In this document: positions 1 to 14,293 of the stretch, piece after piece
Layout: each line of letters starts with the position of its first letter
Position numbering within the stretch: position 1 is the stretch's first letter
Source of the DNA: Pelargonium x hortorum
Taxonomy: Eukaryota; Streptophyta; Magnoliopsida; Geraniales; Geraniaceae
Length of the DNA stretch: 64,000 bases
Direction of reading: 5' to 3'
Assembly (NCBI GenBank): GCA_036897525.1
Contig: JAYMTJ010000006.1
Span: 1-64,000, forward strand
Program-made: the position numbers and the translations under genes
Notes under the pieces: model-generated
The model's database searches: none
The model's input: only the letters and a program-made list of their open reading frames with translations
Told to the model about the DNA's origin: nothing

Positions 1-41
1 ATTATATTATATTATATTATATTATATTATATTATATATAG
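1..41. repeat. ATTAT microsatellite
   Basis: Eight exact ATTAT units run from the first base and dissolve into TATATA before the GGGTCTC that follows. The array may extend left beyond the window. It is a simple slippage repeat with no coding capacity. Confidence 0.95.
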
Positions 42-3000
42 GGTCTCTCTAACTTTCTTTGTTAATTACGGAAACTTCTTGGCAAAGAAACAAATTAGTA
101 TATTCTGTCTGGGTAGCACATAATATTAACTTTTTTTTCCCTTCTTAGAAAACTCCAACTTAAGGGAGGGGTATACCCGTATTGTAGTGAAATTCTAAAT
201 TTGTTCCTACAAAAGAGTAACAAGGTGTCAGTTAGATCTACGAAAAGGGCTGTCATAAAGAGATTCCCGTCTTTCTTGCAGCTTTTTTTAAGACCTTATT
301 TATTATTCTGCTGATACTTAATTAATGAGAGGCTTTTCTAGGATTCGTGCAATTAAATATTAAATAAACCGAACCCGTCCGATACCTATTGCTTTCTAAA
401 ATCCATTCTATTTTAGTGATTTGGATTCTTACCTTACAAAACGAACCCTTCATAAATAAAAAAGAAATGACTCCGAAGTTTATGTTGGATTATATCAAGA
501 TTCTCTAAAGAGAGGTCCTATGCCGAGAGAAACTGCGGATAAAGAATTCTTAAACAACTAAATGAAAAGAGCTCCTCGGGTATATACTAAAACTCAGTAA
601 CACTCCCTTTTGCCGGTGCTACACTAAACTAAGGGAGCCCTCTCCTACAAACAAAAAAGAATTTCATATATCCTGCAGAAGTCTAGAAGGCGGGTCAAGT
701 ATGGAACAAGGAATAAGATTATGAATTTACTTATTAAAGACGAGGGGGTACGCCTAACTAAAATCCTTGACAAATACTTGGAACTACTAATTGAAAAATA
801 GGATATTTTCTGAGTAAATAAATGTTAACAAAAAAAAATGAGATTGAAATTCCATATTGTTAGGTCGTCTCCAAGTCAATATAATATAAGGAAACCCCCT
901 AGTATTATTATTATACAGCAGGTATAATATTCCCTTTCTGCCTCTCTTTTCTTTATAGAGCCCTGGTATAAAAAAAATTCTCACAAAAAAAGCTTTTCTG
1001 GGGTATCGTAGGACTCTTAAGAAACTCTTTATTTCCCCGACAAGCCTCCCTCCGAGCTTTTTAGCATAAGTACTATATTGAGTTTGGTGGCCCTTTTCCG
1101 GGAGTCATTTAGTTTTTTTAATTCTTCGATTCAGAGTTACTTGCCATAAGGTAGATGCTTAAGTGTTCTCACACAAGTCTCTTTCTTATTTCAGAATCGA
1201 GGACCTTGTTGTTTGTTAACCGGCCCTAAAGACTTCTAATCACAGTAAATTTGAATAGTTGACCCCTAAAATTTTTTAAAAGCACTCATACATCAGGGCC
1301 TCCTTTCTTTTACTATCTCCAGATGGGTTTCCCAAGTATTCATTCTTTAATTATCAAAATATATAGCCTGTCTTGTACCGAATCTCCTTGCTAAGTTTAT
1401 AGGCTCTGTCTGCCGGGCTTCTCCCTTACCTTATAAAATAGAAAATATGTTCAAATTTAGGAATTAAGAGTCTCTTTATTATGATTAATTAAGGGGTTAG
1501 CTACAATAAAGGGGTCTTTTACTTATTTATAACTTTTTAAGTACGAAAGCTCGAGTAGTTTATTCCTCAGTGTATTACTTGCCGCTAATAAATGCTTAGT
1601 TATTTTCTTTTAGTATAAGCTTTCTAGGAATTGTATCCCCTTTAGAATCACTTATTTATGTTTACTCATTACTTTTAGCTACGGCGGGTTATTAGAAAAT
1701 TAAGGATTAGTGCTTTGTTTTGTATGGGCTATTTCAGGGCTCTCGTAGCAATTCTTTGTTTGGAAGAAAATCTTTTTTAGGTCAATGCCGTTTATATGAG
1801 ATCTTTATGAAAGTGTGGAGACTGAACCACCTTTAGTCTAGAGTTTTTATTTTAGGCCGTGTATTTACTTTAATATAGCTGCAAAATACTCGAAGGATTA
1901 GGATAGGAGAGTTTTCAATATTAGGTAGTATAGCTTACGAAGCTGGGTTTCCCTTTGAGTCAAAAACTTGGAGTTTTTTCTATATTCCTTACTTTTTTCT
2001 CTTAAATAGTTACTTATAGTTTCAATTTGCTTAATGATTAAACAGGCTGCGCATCTTTCTTTATAGGTTCTATAGGCGCCTAAGTGCTAGGCTTCTTGTA
2101 AGGTTACTCTTTTTTGACCGCAAAATTTTCTCGTACCCCTTTCGAGGGAAGGTATATCATATACAATAATAGTATAAGCTTTTGCCGAGCCCCTGAATTT
2201 CATTTTGTTGTTAAACTTCTAAGGTTTCCTTTGACCGTAGGGGTTTACTACTTACTATACTTAATTGGATTTAGACAAAAAGAAGTTTCCAATTATCGAG
2301 AATATATATATATATACTAACGCTAAGGAATTTTCAGTAAATGAAGTCCTGTGAAAGTTTTTTTGTTGGTGTTCCTGCTTCAGGTTAACTTTTTTAAGGA
2401 ATAAGAGAGCTCTAAAGACTAAAGTATTAAAAAAACCCCTTTCGTTTGAGGGGCTCCCGGAGGCTCCTTGATAAGGCAAAATTGGGAGTAAGGAGATAGA
2501 ATAAAAGTAAGTAAGAGAGCTTTTTTTCTAATTCTCTAGGTAATCCGAGTCAGATAATGTAGAGTTTTTGGGGTCTCTCTATAAGCCTTTAAAAACAGGG
2601 TCAACTTCTACTAAAGCAAGAGCATTGCTGAGGTTAGATTATTATATTAGGAGTCTCCTCGTCGTTAGTTTTAGGTTTCTTTACTTATTTAAGTACTTCC
2701 CATGCTTTATAAAAGGGCCGTAACTTAGCCTCAGCAAGTAGTTTTAACTTTTCAAATTTTCATAAAAAGTTTTTCTCATTTTACTTTTGTATCAAGAAAA
2801 AGTAATAGAGCTGTCAATAAATAAATAGGAGCTCTTTTACTTTACTTCTATTTCTTTTTTGTTAAAGGGTTCCTATCAAGTGAAGTGTGTGGTTGGGTTT
2901 GTAACTAAAAATTAGAAGCTATGTCAGATAAAAACGGGTAAACCTGATCAAACAAAACGGCACATTAAGGAGTAAAAGGAACTTTTATCAATTATCCAGA

Positions 3001-3950
3001 AAACATTTCTTAAAGTCCTTTTGTTTGTGGAATGAGTTACTGTGAATGCGGAGAGAAGTCCTTCAATTACTCTTATTGAGGATTAAAGCCCGGTTACTTT
3101 CATGTCAATGAATCTAGCTTGGGCCTTTTCGGTAATGTAAGTAAGATAAGAAAGCCTTTGCTGGGCTAGAAAAAAGGGGGAATTACAAGTCCTTAGAGCT
3201 GCCTACAGTGTTTTTTTAGACAAACAGACCTTGAGAAAGAAACTCCTCCTATTTTATTTATTTAGAGAATATTCCAAGGCAGTCAATATTTACTATGTTT
3301 TAGAATCCTTTTTACATAATACACAATGTATATATAATAGGGGCTCCCGCTTCACCTTGTCAATTAAAAACTCGCTTCTGGTTTAGTTCTGCCCCGAATA
3401 TTGTTTGTTTTAGTTTTATAGTATAAGTACCCTCTTTTTGTTAATTTCATACTCTTTTGTTAAAGCCCAGCTTGTGAGCCCTATATCTTTAGATTGTTTC
3501 CATATATAATAGAATTCTGCCCCTTATTTTTGTATTTTAGTTTAGGGCTTACGTAAATCCTATATTGTTATGTAACAAAGTTTTAGGGGAATTGACTTAA
3601 TGCTTTTAGAAGGGTTCCTACTTAGTTAATAGGGGTGTCTTCTGCATATTGTAAAAAGAAAAATTTCTAGTATAAAAAAAGAGGTACTAAAGGGAACCCC
3701 ATGTCTTAAGAGTAATTACCCGAAATAAGGTCAACTCAGCAGGATTTTTTTTGAGTTTGCAACTTATATATCAGCAAAAAGGAACTCTAGGTTTTTTTGA
3801 GAGAGAATAGGAATACCTAGTTCCAATGATTAAGAGCTAAGTAGCGGGGTTGAAACAAAGTTCTTAAAGAGTTTTTTCTTTTTATTTTAGTTGGCCGAGG
3901 CTGCGGGAAATAAGGCCCATATCATATATCTTTATATTATATATTTAGTA
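42..3950. other. AT-rich intergenic DNA, no gene seen
   Basis: No reading frame here resembles a protein family and the open frames are all under about 75 codons. I see no rRNA or convincing tRNA. The sequence is T- and A-run rich, broken every few tens of bases by short G/C-rich cores such as GAGGGGCTCCCGGAGG (about 2449-2464). One short hairpin, CCCCT (2436-2440) with AGGGG (2449-2453), is visible. Nothing suggests a promoter or an operon. Confidence 0.7.
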
Positions 3951-4676
3951 AATAGACTCTTATTTTTTGCAGTAGGGAAAGAAAGCTTCCATATAAGAAG
4001 AAATGCTATCCTCTAGCCCTCCTTCTTTGATTAGGTATAATTATTCGCCTTACTTAAATTAATTAGGTTTCATGAAATCACTTAGATAGAAGTTTTAATG
4101 CCTCCAGCTAGGGAACAAGGTTCAAATTATTCTTCAAACAAACGGGAAACCCATGATTTTTCTGGAGAGTCTAACAACTCCAATCAAACCAGTTCCTATC
4201 AATCCTCATTCTAGTCAATCTCAAGCAACTCCAATCCTTATCATCCGCTGCAAAGAACTGGGGAATCCATTCTCTCGTTTCCGAGGTCTTCAATCGAAGG
4301 GACTCTGAGTGGATGGGTGAAGTAAGTGAGTACTGTCTGTACAGCTTAGCTAGTGAATAACTTGAGTGCTAGCGATAGAAGGTGTAAAACTGAATGACTT
4401 GTACTTTCAACTCTTACCCGTTTAGGTGTATTCTTTGTTTGGTAATGTAAGAGGTAAGCTCCGATCTATCTATCTAGCAAGTAAAAGGTAAGGATTTTAA
4501 GACCTTGATGATAATTACTTAGATAATAGACTTTGAATCTGACACACCATCTATACTTTCTCTATAGTCTTAGTAGGAGTTGAGAGAGTACACTCAGTTA
4601 TAGCAGAGATATTGGAATTGACTTTCATTGGTTCGAATTGGTTAGTGTTTGAGCCTGTCCGTTATGAACCATAGTT

Positions 4677-4698
4677 AGGTTTAGCGAATAGAAGTTCT
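4677..4698 (+). repeat. Short dispersed repeat, copy at 61.09 kb
   Basis: This 22-nt stretch begins GGTTTAGCG and ends ATAGAAGTTCTG. It matches 61,094-61,115 except for two substitutions. It lies about 160 bases before the longer repeat at 4836-4886; at the right end the order of the two is reversed, so the shared block has been rearranged. Confidence 0.6.
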
Positions 4699-4835
4699 GA
4701 AGAAAAGTCAAACAGGGTTAGGACTGTTGGAGTGGTTTAGTTCAGCAGTTGAAGTTCTGGTTGCTTAGTGTCTGTTAGTTCCATTTCCTTTATTCGAGAG
4801 TTTCTCTAGCTTTTATTTGGTTGGATTCATTTACC

Positions 4836-4886
4836 TTCTTTTCTTCGGTTGCATGTGTCAGTTAGTTCAGCAGTGATGAATTGGAG
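4836..4886 (+). repeat. Dispersed ~51-nt repeat, partner at 60.99 kb
   Basis: The segment contains GGTTGCATGTGTCAGTTAG and continues through TTCAGCAGTGATGAATTGGAG. The partner at 60,988-61,040 has the same 19-base core and only a few changes on either side. Both copies are in the same orientation, about 56 kb apart. Such repeats are typical substrates for low-frequency recombination in plant mitochondria. Confidence 0.75.
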
Positions 4887-5040
4887 TTGAGTCTAGGGTG
4901 CTGGAAATAGTGAGTAGCATGATTCGGTTAGTTTCTTATGAATCTTGTTTCCTCTAAGAGTTAAAGGTAATTAGATTGATTAGCTCTGGATAAGAGTATG
5001 ATACAGATAGAGATTTGTAGCTATGATGAAGGAGATACTG

Positions 5041-5110
5041 ATACAGAGTACAGGTTTCGCTAAAAGACTAAGTACAGGTATTAAGAAAGTTATGAAAACA
5101 AGTAAGAGTA
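5041..5110 (+). repeat. Outlier of the purine-rich repeat family
   Basis: The words GAGTACAGGTTT and AGGTATTAAGAAAG found here also occur in the purine-rich block at 56.75-57.2 kb. This makes it a third, short locus of that family. No reading frame is preserved. Confidence 0.45.
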
Positions 5111-8100
5111 AGTAGAGTCCCTTTATTCAGGTGTGTTGGATCAGCAAAAGGTATTTCCAGTCTTTCTTATAAAATAAAAGTAATAGCCCTACAGAGTAGT
5201 CAAGAATTGCTGCTTTAGATCTTTTTTTTTTTAATTATTGTTAGGGAATTTTAATATTAATAGCTGGGTTTTCATGCTTTAACAAGGTTATATAATATAA
5301 TATAATTAAGTGAAATTGACTTTATTGGAAAACGCTTGGCTTGATAGAATTGAAACTTTCGTGGATATTTCCTTGGTAATAAAACCGGGACCCTCTATAA
5401 ATAAGGGACTCCTTTTTTTAAAAGCTCATGGCACTATAATAGAGGTTTGAATAAAACCCTTTAATTATTATAAAAGTAGAATACAATTTAATAACTTCCG
5501 GATCTCTAGCCCTTCAAAAAACAAGACTTTAACTTAGCTATGATAATTTAACAAACTTTAGTTGCTCTTTAAACAAAAAACAAGTATGTCTCTTTGTTTT
5601 TTTTTAACTCAAAGTCACTATCTTGTTAAAAGTACGAAGCCCTAATTCTTATAGTTTAGCAAAGCCAGTCCCTAGTGGGAGAAATACTAGATCTTTGCAA
5701 GCTCCCTTTAATACTATAAATCCAAATTACAATAGAAAGGAAAAGAAAATATCATATAAAAAAAACAGCAGCACTAAAAAAGTGGATTCAAGTTGTACCG
5801 AAAAAACAAAGAATCTTTAGAAAGTTAATAAAGCTCTAGTATGATGCAGAAATTTATATAGTTATTCCTACCAAATATTAGCATGAAAAGGGCCTTTCCT
5901 CAATTGAGTTAGTTTGTCTCAGTTTACTTTTTGGTAAAGATTCGGGGGAATAGTATTCCTTAGCTCTTGTACACCGTAAAGTTTCCTACAAAGATAAAAT
6001 GATTCTAATTTTATCTTTTACAAGAAGAAAACAAGGTTTCCTTCTTTATCGTACCTCTTGTAGAGTTGACTAACACAGCTTTTCTCATACCTAAATATGC
6101 CGGAATATAAGGTAGGCTAAAATATTTCTAAAGTAGTCCTTCTTGGATTGTCTAGCTTAAGGCTTCAGGAGCTTCTCTAGAATGAAATTACCCGGGATTG
6201 GTTATTCTAAGGCCCCCTTATCCTTAAAATTAGTTTTTCTCAATCTGGATTTGTAAAAGTTATTTAAGGGGTTATGCCGTATGTCCTACACCCAAGTAGA
6301 AAGTATTCCTAGTCTTTTCTCCAATCTTATTTTTTATCCTTAATTTTGGGTGCGGAGTCAAGTGTCAATTAATTTCTAAATATTCTCCGTATGGAAACCC
6401 AAGGTGTAGGAAAGACTCCATTTATCGAAAGGAAAAGGCCGAGTATGCTTTCTTTAAAAGTTCGTTTTATGTTACTAAAGTTTTAGGGTTCCTACCCTTT
6501 TGTGGCATATAGAGCTACATGGCAGAGTATTCATACAGGCCTATTAGATAGGTGGATTTTGACTCTTAATAAGTTCTTTTCTCTATAATATAAGGAATCC
6601 CCCATATCCTAGTAAACTTGGCGGAGCTTTTACTTATTATTCGTAGAATCCCAGGTCTGTTTAAGAAAAGGGCGTATCCTTAGAACCGCGAAAACACTTA
6701 AGTTTATGCTATTCACCAGAGGCCCTTTAAATAGTAGTTATGCTTTCAAGTTAGAAAGTTTTCGAAAAAGATCTCAGAAGGTTAGTAGCAGACTCTTGTT
6801 AAATAACGAGAGATTCATACATAGAGTTTTTTTTTAATTTAAGACAAACCAGCCAGAGACAGCCCAAATTTCTACTAGAGGGTTCTTATTGAACATCGCC
6901 ACATATCATAGTTCCATATCTCATAGTTGTTATAGAAAGAATAAAACCGGGTTAGTACTCCTTTCTGATATTTGTCATTAAATTTGAGTATTGTAAGCAA
7001 CCTCTTTTCAATAAAATTGAGTTTTACACCCTTCAGCAAAAGTCCCATATAGACAAAACAACTCCTTAAGGTGAAGGTACTATTAGCTTTATTTATATAA
7101 GTTTTTATTAGATAAACCCTTCAATTGACTTCATAAATTTCCAAAGATACAGCTATAAATTCCAGAAAAGTAAGGAAGTACACCTTCTTGTAAAGTGAAA
7201 ATCCAAAAATAAGGAGCTCGTAAAATGGAGCTTAGGTCAGGCCTAGCTTGTTTAAATTAACAATTAAGGGATCCCGGAAGCTCCTTAGTTGTGATTCAAA
7301 AATTTTTATTTAGTCAAAATTGACTTAAAAGAGTGGTTTCTCAAATAAGGATAACAGAGTTTGTATAGTTTCGTACTCAAGCATAATTTGAAGTTTTACT
7401 GGGCTATCCAGGATCTCATTACATTGCCCTCTCTCAAGATCATATTTCCTACTTATCCTACGTAATAGACTAATATTTTCATATACTGTTTGTTATAGAT
7501 ACAAAACTCTAGGATATTGCTTTTATGCTAGTCGCTTAGTAGACTTTAGAGGGCTACCGAGTAATCCTAGGAAAGATTACCTTTTTTTAATTGCCAAGCT
7601 ATGATTTCTTGATTGACTAACCTGTCCAATTGCAGATGTTCTAACCCTTGTATGTAAGCTGGCTCTTTCCTCTAATCTAAGAAGGAACATGACTCATACC
7701 TCCCTCGGATAATGTCCTGCTGTTGTTGACGGTGAAAGATGGTGTATCTGTCTGATGGAGCAAGTGAAAGAAGGTTAACAACTGTGTCAATGATAGCCTA
7801 AAAAGAAAAGATTCTCTAGTTAAAGATAGATGAAGCTTAGAGTTTTTGGTTGGGATTGTAGCTCTTAATTCTTGCAAGCTAAGGAGGCACAGAATTATAG
7901 AATCTATTTGTTTTGCAATAGAGCTTTCCTTAGAGATGGTGGATTCCGATCCTAATCACTTAGAACTTATTGAAGTATAGAATTTTCCTGTTGTTCTAGT
8001 GAAGTCACTGAATAGAATACAGTGTATAGAGAATCCTTTATTTGTTAAGTTCTAGTTGTTTAGTTGTGAATGCTTTGACTCTTTTAAGTTAAGTCAATTC

Positions 8101-10536
8101 TTTTTTTAAATAAGGTGAGCTTTCACTTGACTAGTTTAGTTTAGTGAATGAATTCACTTTTTTATCGATATTCCTTCTAAATAAAGTAAAGTATATAGAA
8201 TTCTGCAACCTTGAATTCGAAAGTAATCTAATCAAATCATTTAGATAAATAGTCAGTCAAATTCTTGCAGTGAAAAAAAGTCACTTAGTATAGAAAAGAT
8301 AGATATTGGAAAACAAAGAGTATAGTACGTCGGAATGGACAATTCCTACTCCCTGAAATAACGATATATGGATGACAAGCTTTCTGCCTTACCCTCTTGA
8401 CTAAAGGTGTTCTTACTAAGACCGGGTCCACTCCTAAACAGCTAGGCTAAGATAAAGTCCTCAAATAATGATTCCGGAAGTTTGAACCCTGTACTACTTA
8501 TGGTCATTAGACCTCGTTAAACTACAACTTAAAGGTCAATTGGTGCTACTTTTTTTTACCCGGACACAGAAATTCCCAACGTGAAAGCTGTCAGCCGAAA
8601 CTAACTAGAAATACAACTCTTCTTCATTTCATACCTTAGTTTTTCATTAAATTATGAAAAGCTTTTCTGCTATATAGAAGAGGGCACCCTTTGTACTTTA
8701 GTCCAATTTGTACTCTATTTTGCTTGTATTTTATTCTTTAAATTATTGGGATTTCTAAGTTAAATGTTAGCACTCACTCAAAAGGAGTTTAAGTAAATAT
8801 CTTCTCTCTAAATACACTCACTTGAATCAAAGTCTGTATAGCACTCTTCTCTTTGGAAGCTGTGATTATGATTATAAGTTAGGTCTTATTCTTATGTGAC
8901 AGTGAAGTACTCTATATTACGTTTTACTGAGGAACTCCTAACAAGGATTATCTCCTCCCTACTGATAAACTCCCTAGGCATGAGGAATTCTCCCTGACCT
9001 TATACCTTAAAGAGACGCTATCTATGACTTCTAACTCCTAATATTCTATAATTCTATAACTCCTAGAAAAAAAGTCAAGAGCAGAAATCAGTCTTTTTAG
9101 TTTAGTGCTTATTAAGGGAGAGATTTCCAGTTTCCTTTTGTAGGTGTTGTGTTGCTGCTAGTGTAAGGGTTTCACTATTTAAACTATTTACAATACTATA
9201 TGGCCTTAACCTTCTTCGGCCATCGACTAGATAGTACTTCTCCTAGCTAGCATACCTTCTTTCACTTGCTATCAACAGCTTTGGCTTTACAAGGACTGGT
9301 GTAGAGTATTCTGTTATTTACCGGGTCAAGAGTTACTACTACAGAAGAACTCAAACAAGTCTCTTATCTTCTCTCAAATAGCTACTCTAAAATTAGATTC
9401 TCTTAGTTCTGTTATTCAGTTCTTAGCTTGCTTTCAAGGAGGGAGGATTCCTCGTGGGTTCTAAGGAAACCGAATAAGTACACAAGAAACTGCTTTCGCC
9501 GAAATATACAGGTTCTCCAGAGTTTTCCCTCTACCTATACAACAAAATCTGGGCAATACCATCATAACACGATAAAAAGCTTCCTAACTCTGTATAGAAA
9601 TGACTAGGACTTCTCAAAACACAAGCAAGAAATTCTATAAGTTCTTTATTTACCGGCTATAGCTTAGCTTGTTTCTGCTCGTTAGCACTAATACAGATGA
9701 GTCCTTAGTATCCCAAGAAATTAGGTGCTTAAAAGAGTTAACTAAAAAGGTAAAGGTTCAGAACATTTCACTATTATAAACCTCAAACCGGTGCTCTGGG
9801 TTACAGCAGGCCTTTAAGTTAAGAGAAATCTTTCTAGAGTAAAGGGGTTTCCAAGAAGTTGTAAGGTAGTTATAATAGATTTGAAAAGTTGCTCATCTAA
9901 AGGTAAGAGTTTCCTGTACTGTTAGTAAGAAATGGGTAATCTATAAGCGGCCTAAATAAAACGAAAGTTAAAGTTGCCCTACTATTTATTATCAGGGTAT
10001 TCCTGTGCTGTAGTTTATACAAGTCTTTCTACTAAAGCTTAGTTTAACAAATAAAGGGTTTCATTAAACTTTAACCTACCCGGAGTTGACAAAGGGCAAT
10101 AGGGCAGAGTCCCGTTTTAGCAATAGATAAGTCCTTCTCCTACTTTATAGTTATCTAAGCGTAAATCTTATTACTTTTCGTCCAAGTTTTTTTGTCAAGT
10201 TTATAATAATAATAGGGGCGCTTTTGTTGCAGTATTTTTTTAATTAATCTATACTTGAGATTTTTCCACTACAAGTCACACCTTATATAGGAAAAGAAAA
10301 GAGATTAATACGGTGCGAGGACCCGCTAATAAATAATATATGAAAAAAGTCCTCTCTTCTAATCTAAATTCTCGTACAAAGTCAAATTAAGGGGGCTCCG
10401 GGTCTTTTGCCGAAAAAGGAGGTACTTTAACAAACTAAATTTGGCTTTTCCATGGATAGAAATCCTTTTTTAGCTCGTTTATTAGTATAACTCTTTACTC
10501 TTTAGTTTAGAATAGTATTCCGTGCAAAATCAAAAT

Positions 10537-10548
10537 GGGAATTCCCAT
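10537..10548. repeat. Perfect 12-bp palindrome TGGGAATTCCCA
   Basis: This is a perfect inverted repeat around an EcoRI-type core. It is one of the clearest examples of the G/C-rich mini-palindromes scattered through the AT-rich DNA of this window. No loop is present, so it would only fold as a cruciform. Confidence 0.8.
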
Positions 10549-13436
10549 GAAGGGTTACTTTCTTTGATAACGCTTGAAAAAGTCCAGTCCTGTCAATCAT
10601 ATACTATATACTATTTTATTTGTATTATTTCAGTACTTTATAACCCAACTTTTATAGGGTTCAAGTCAAGCACAGATGGATCAAATTCTAAAAAAAAAAT
10701 AAGCTCTATTTTCACAGCGAGTCCCATAGTAAAGTCATTTTATTCGTGTTTTTCCGTGAGACTTCCTTGTCGAATCGAAGAGTCAGAAATATAGCCCAGG
10801 TAGATCCCTTTATTTTATTAATTATTCTCAATTGATGTAATTGTCATTATGTACTACATGAAATGTGGATGAACTTAGCCTTACTTATGAAATAGAATCC
10901 CTATATGTAAATTACTCAACCTTTTATACACTGGGCTTCGGTATAGCTCCTAATACTAGGTAACTGGAAGTTGTTCCATATAAGGACTTTATCTGGTTTT
11001 CTTCCCTTTTGCTTGGTTCTGAACCGAGGTATTTTGTTAAGAATTTCTTTTATACTTGATTTTTTTGTTTCCTATCGCCTACAGTTTTAATATTAACCCT
11101 TATCTTGAGTCCTTGCGTACCCCTCTCGAGTTTCTAAAATTCCTTCGGAGCTTTTGTGTGCCTCAAATATCAAATACTAGATCTACTCTACGAACAATAA
11201 TTTTGAAGGCCTCTCATTTACTAAACCCTTCCTTGTGTATTATCTCTAGTTAAGCAGTCAAACAAGCCAAGCATCTTGTTAAGTATATTTTAAGAGAGTC
11301 AAGTCAATAAACAAATTTCATTTTTATTTTAGAGGCAAAAGCCGGGGAGTTTCTTAACTTAAGAGGTCAGCTCCTCTAGAATTAGAAGCACTGCTAAACT
11401 AAGGCTGTTATTTTTGATTAATTATAAGTTGATTCTTTCATTCAACAGATCAACAGAATCTCTAAAAGCAAAAGCTGAACAGGAAGTAAAGTAAAGAATT
11501 CTCCCTTCTAGATGGAAACCCTTCGGCTTGTTCAGAAGCGGAATACCTAAGAAATACCGGGACCTAATAAGAAATATACCTTACTTACGGACTTCCCATA
11601 CTCTTCAAAGGACCCTGTTTAAAGACCTAGAATCTCAGATAACCAAAAAGACACAGAATAGCCGTTTGTTAAGAATAATACAGATGGGACTGACCTGGAA
11701 AGCACTCACAACTCTTACTTAATGGGTACCCGGAGGAAACTAGATCCTAGCCAAATACTACTCCTAAAGACAAGACAAATAAATAGATTACTACTTTTAG
11801 CTTTTATAAGTTACTAGGGAATCTAGGCAATTTAATGAAATTCCAGGGTAACCTAGAAACTCTTTGCCTAGCAGCAAGATATCCACGCTTTACATTTATA
11901 TTATTACGGGTTAACCTTTGTTTGGTGAAATTGGAAGCTAAAATGAGTCTAAGCAGGGATATAATACGTTTGAGTATCAAAGTCCTGAGACTCTTTTTTA
12001 AGAACAAATTTAGTGAGGGGGCTGTTTAAAATAACTTAGAAGTGTATCACCGAGCGAGTTTTGTCCTAGGCATTAGCTACTAGGATAGCCCTTGTCATAG
12101 AGTTTCACTGTTCTTAGATTATGTTAGAATTATCGGGTTTTCCTACCTTAATTTTACAGGAGAGAAGGAAGCATAGGGGTAACCTGTCAAACTGCACCGG
12201 CTAAAATTCTAAGTTTTATACCGGGTACTCTTATACGAGGATACCCCTCCTCAGTACACAAAACTCTTAAAAGCGGAACTTCTCTAATCTAAATTGGGGC
12301 TTTTAGCTTTCTTTATATGGGAGTTGAGAGAATCCCATTAACACAAAAAAGTGCTTTCTAAGTATATAAATCTTTTAGAATAAAACAAGGATATAGATTC
12401 CGGGAAACTAATGCTTGCAAAGAGAGGCCGAAGGAAAGTAACGTGCAAGTGGTAAACCTCTCTAAAATAAGACTCTAGTACTTCTACGAAAGAAACGTAG
12501 ATATAGTAACGCTTGAAGCTAGAGAAGAAATTCGTTATAGTTCCTATTCTATAAGTCTTCCTTTGTCATTTTGAAATTGTCTGCAATCTCAGAATCTACA
12601 GCAATAAAAAAACGAATTGTCTAGCACACCCCTTGTATTTTGGTATTTCTCACTTCGAAATAAAGAATGAAGTGGAATTCAATTGACCTTCTATTATTTG
12701 GATTACTTACTACAGTATTGATACAGCATTATAGTACATACTATTCCCGAAAGCAAAGCTAAGTTTTATTTTAAATCAGTGATTTGAAGTCTTCGCAACT
12801 AGGAGTCCTTTTATTAAAACTGTGGAAAATAAGTACTTTTCGTATTCTGTTGACTTTTCCATTGCAGAAATAAATACCCGTGTAAACCTTTTATGAACTT
12901 CTTAGGCACTCTTATTTCTTTTTATCCAATTTGGGATTGGGGACAGCCCTGAAGCTATACACTTTTAGGAGCACCTATTAGAGATGAGTATCTCTTAAAA
13001 TTGAAGCAGCTCGAGTTATATATAAATTCTTACGGATCTGTACTCCTGAGAAAATTGCATTAGATAGGTGGGTTAATAACAAAGTCTAAGACATTTCCTC
13101 CTTAGTACTTCTTCGTTTAAGAGAAAAGGGAGAACGTATATTCCTTATCTGAGTTGGGTAAATCGAATTAGAGGCCTTGTAAAAAATTCTCTCGGATAAG
13201 CAATGATAAAACCCACATGATTTATAGAATACTAGCACGCAATCCTCTTTTAATAGTTACTCAACACTATGGTGACATTAGCTAAAGTATTCCCGGTATT
13301 TATACTCAATAAGACTCAAAGCTTTCAAGAGATCCCCCTAAGGGCAACCGTAAAAAAAACCCAAAACACTGAACTTTACCAGCTCTTTCAAGGATACAAT
13401 TACAGCTTGTAAGGCTCCCTATCTCGTATATAGTTG

Positions 13437-13455
13437 AACCCCCAATACCGGGGTT
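13437..13455 (+). repeat. AACCCC-N7-GGGGTT hairpin followed by T run
   Basis: The arms AACCCC and GGGGTT pair perfectly around the seven-base loop CAATACC, and the T run continues to 13,459. The shape is that of a factor-independent terminator, but there is no gene upstream, so I read it as a repeat-family member. A hairpin with the same arms and a related AATACT-containing loop lies at 14,294-14,312. Confidence 0.7.
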
Positions 13456-13940
13456 TTTTACATTACATCACCCGACAATGCAGAAAAGAGTTTTCTATTT
13501 GATTCGTCCCTAACCGGTATATTCTTATTGTACAAAGTTTTTTCAGAACTTTTCCTAAATAGTATTAAAAAAAAAAGGCAAACGGCTCTATAGCTTAGTG
13601 TGAACTGATGTATCAAAGAGAGCCTTTATAAGTGGACAATACGGACTACCTGGGAACCCTCATAGTCTCCAATTTACTCAAGCGGAAAATCCTGGAAAAG
13701 ATACTCGTGATTCATAGCACTTTCTTCATGTCCCAATCAAAATAAAGCGAGAAAAGGTTTTCTAGATCTAGTACCCAGTAAGTTCATCAAGGAGAATTCA
13801 CCTAAGATTAAAAAAAAAGTTCACTTAAGTTTATACAATTTCGTTACATAGCGTTTTACCTGGTTATCGCCAAGGACCTTTCACTATGCTGAAGTTAACT
13901 TAATTTAAGCAGCGAAATTGTTTTCTCCTTTGTTGATATA

Positions 13941-13962
13941 TCTTTAGTAAATCTTTAGTAAA
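13941..13962 (+). repeat. 11-bp exact tandem doublet
   Basis: The unit TCTTTAGTAAA is present twice, head to tail, without a mismatch. It is one of five exact two-copy duplications of 10-14 bp found in the AT-rich regions of this window. Confidence 0.9.
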
Positions 13963-14293
13963 TCCATATTCTTCTCCACAGTTAGTTTAGGTTTCTCTAA
14001 TATTGCAGATTTTTATACCCGGTTAAGAAACATTTTTTCTATACTTACTTATGCGTATGAAGTGTTCTAATAGTTAGTTATAGTGTACACTCTTTCTCAG
14101 AAGTTTTAATTACTTATATCTTGTAAGGGGAACAATAGAAGCGTCCCTTACCGAGCAAAAAACTTGTCTTAGCTAATTTCGCTTATAAGGTAACTCCTGT
14201 GTACTGTACATCCTCCAAAGAGGGTACCCCGCAAATGCTGTAAATGGAGAAAATACCCTTAAGTCTGCGCCTCAACGAGCTTGTACTTTTACC

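Larger units (their letters stand above)
3951..5220. other. Less AT-rich intergenic patch with dispersed repeats
   Basis: The base composition and word use differ from the flanks and resemble the DNA at 56.7-57.2 and 59.3-61.2 kb. No gene is recognisable. The patch carries at least three segments with near-copies at the right end of the window: 4677-4698, 4836-4886 and 5041-5110. It looks like decayed repeat or rearranged intergenic DNA rather than a gene remnant. Confidence 0.6.

Noticed and set aside
8475-8530. Minus-strand tRNA-like GGGTTCAAAC
   Set aside because: T stem does not pair beyond G-T contacts; no acceptor stem.
13437-13459. Factor-independent transcription terminator
   Set aside because: The structure fits, but there is no gene upstream and a matching hairpin occurs at 14.29 kb without a comparable T run, so it is more likely a repeat.
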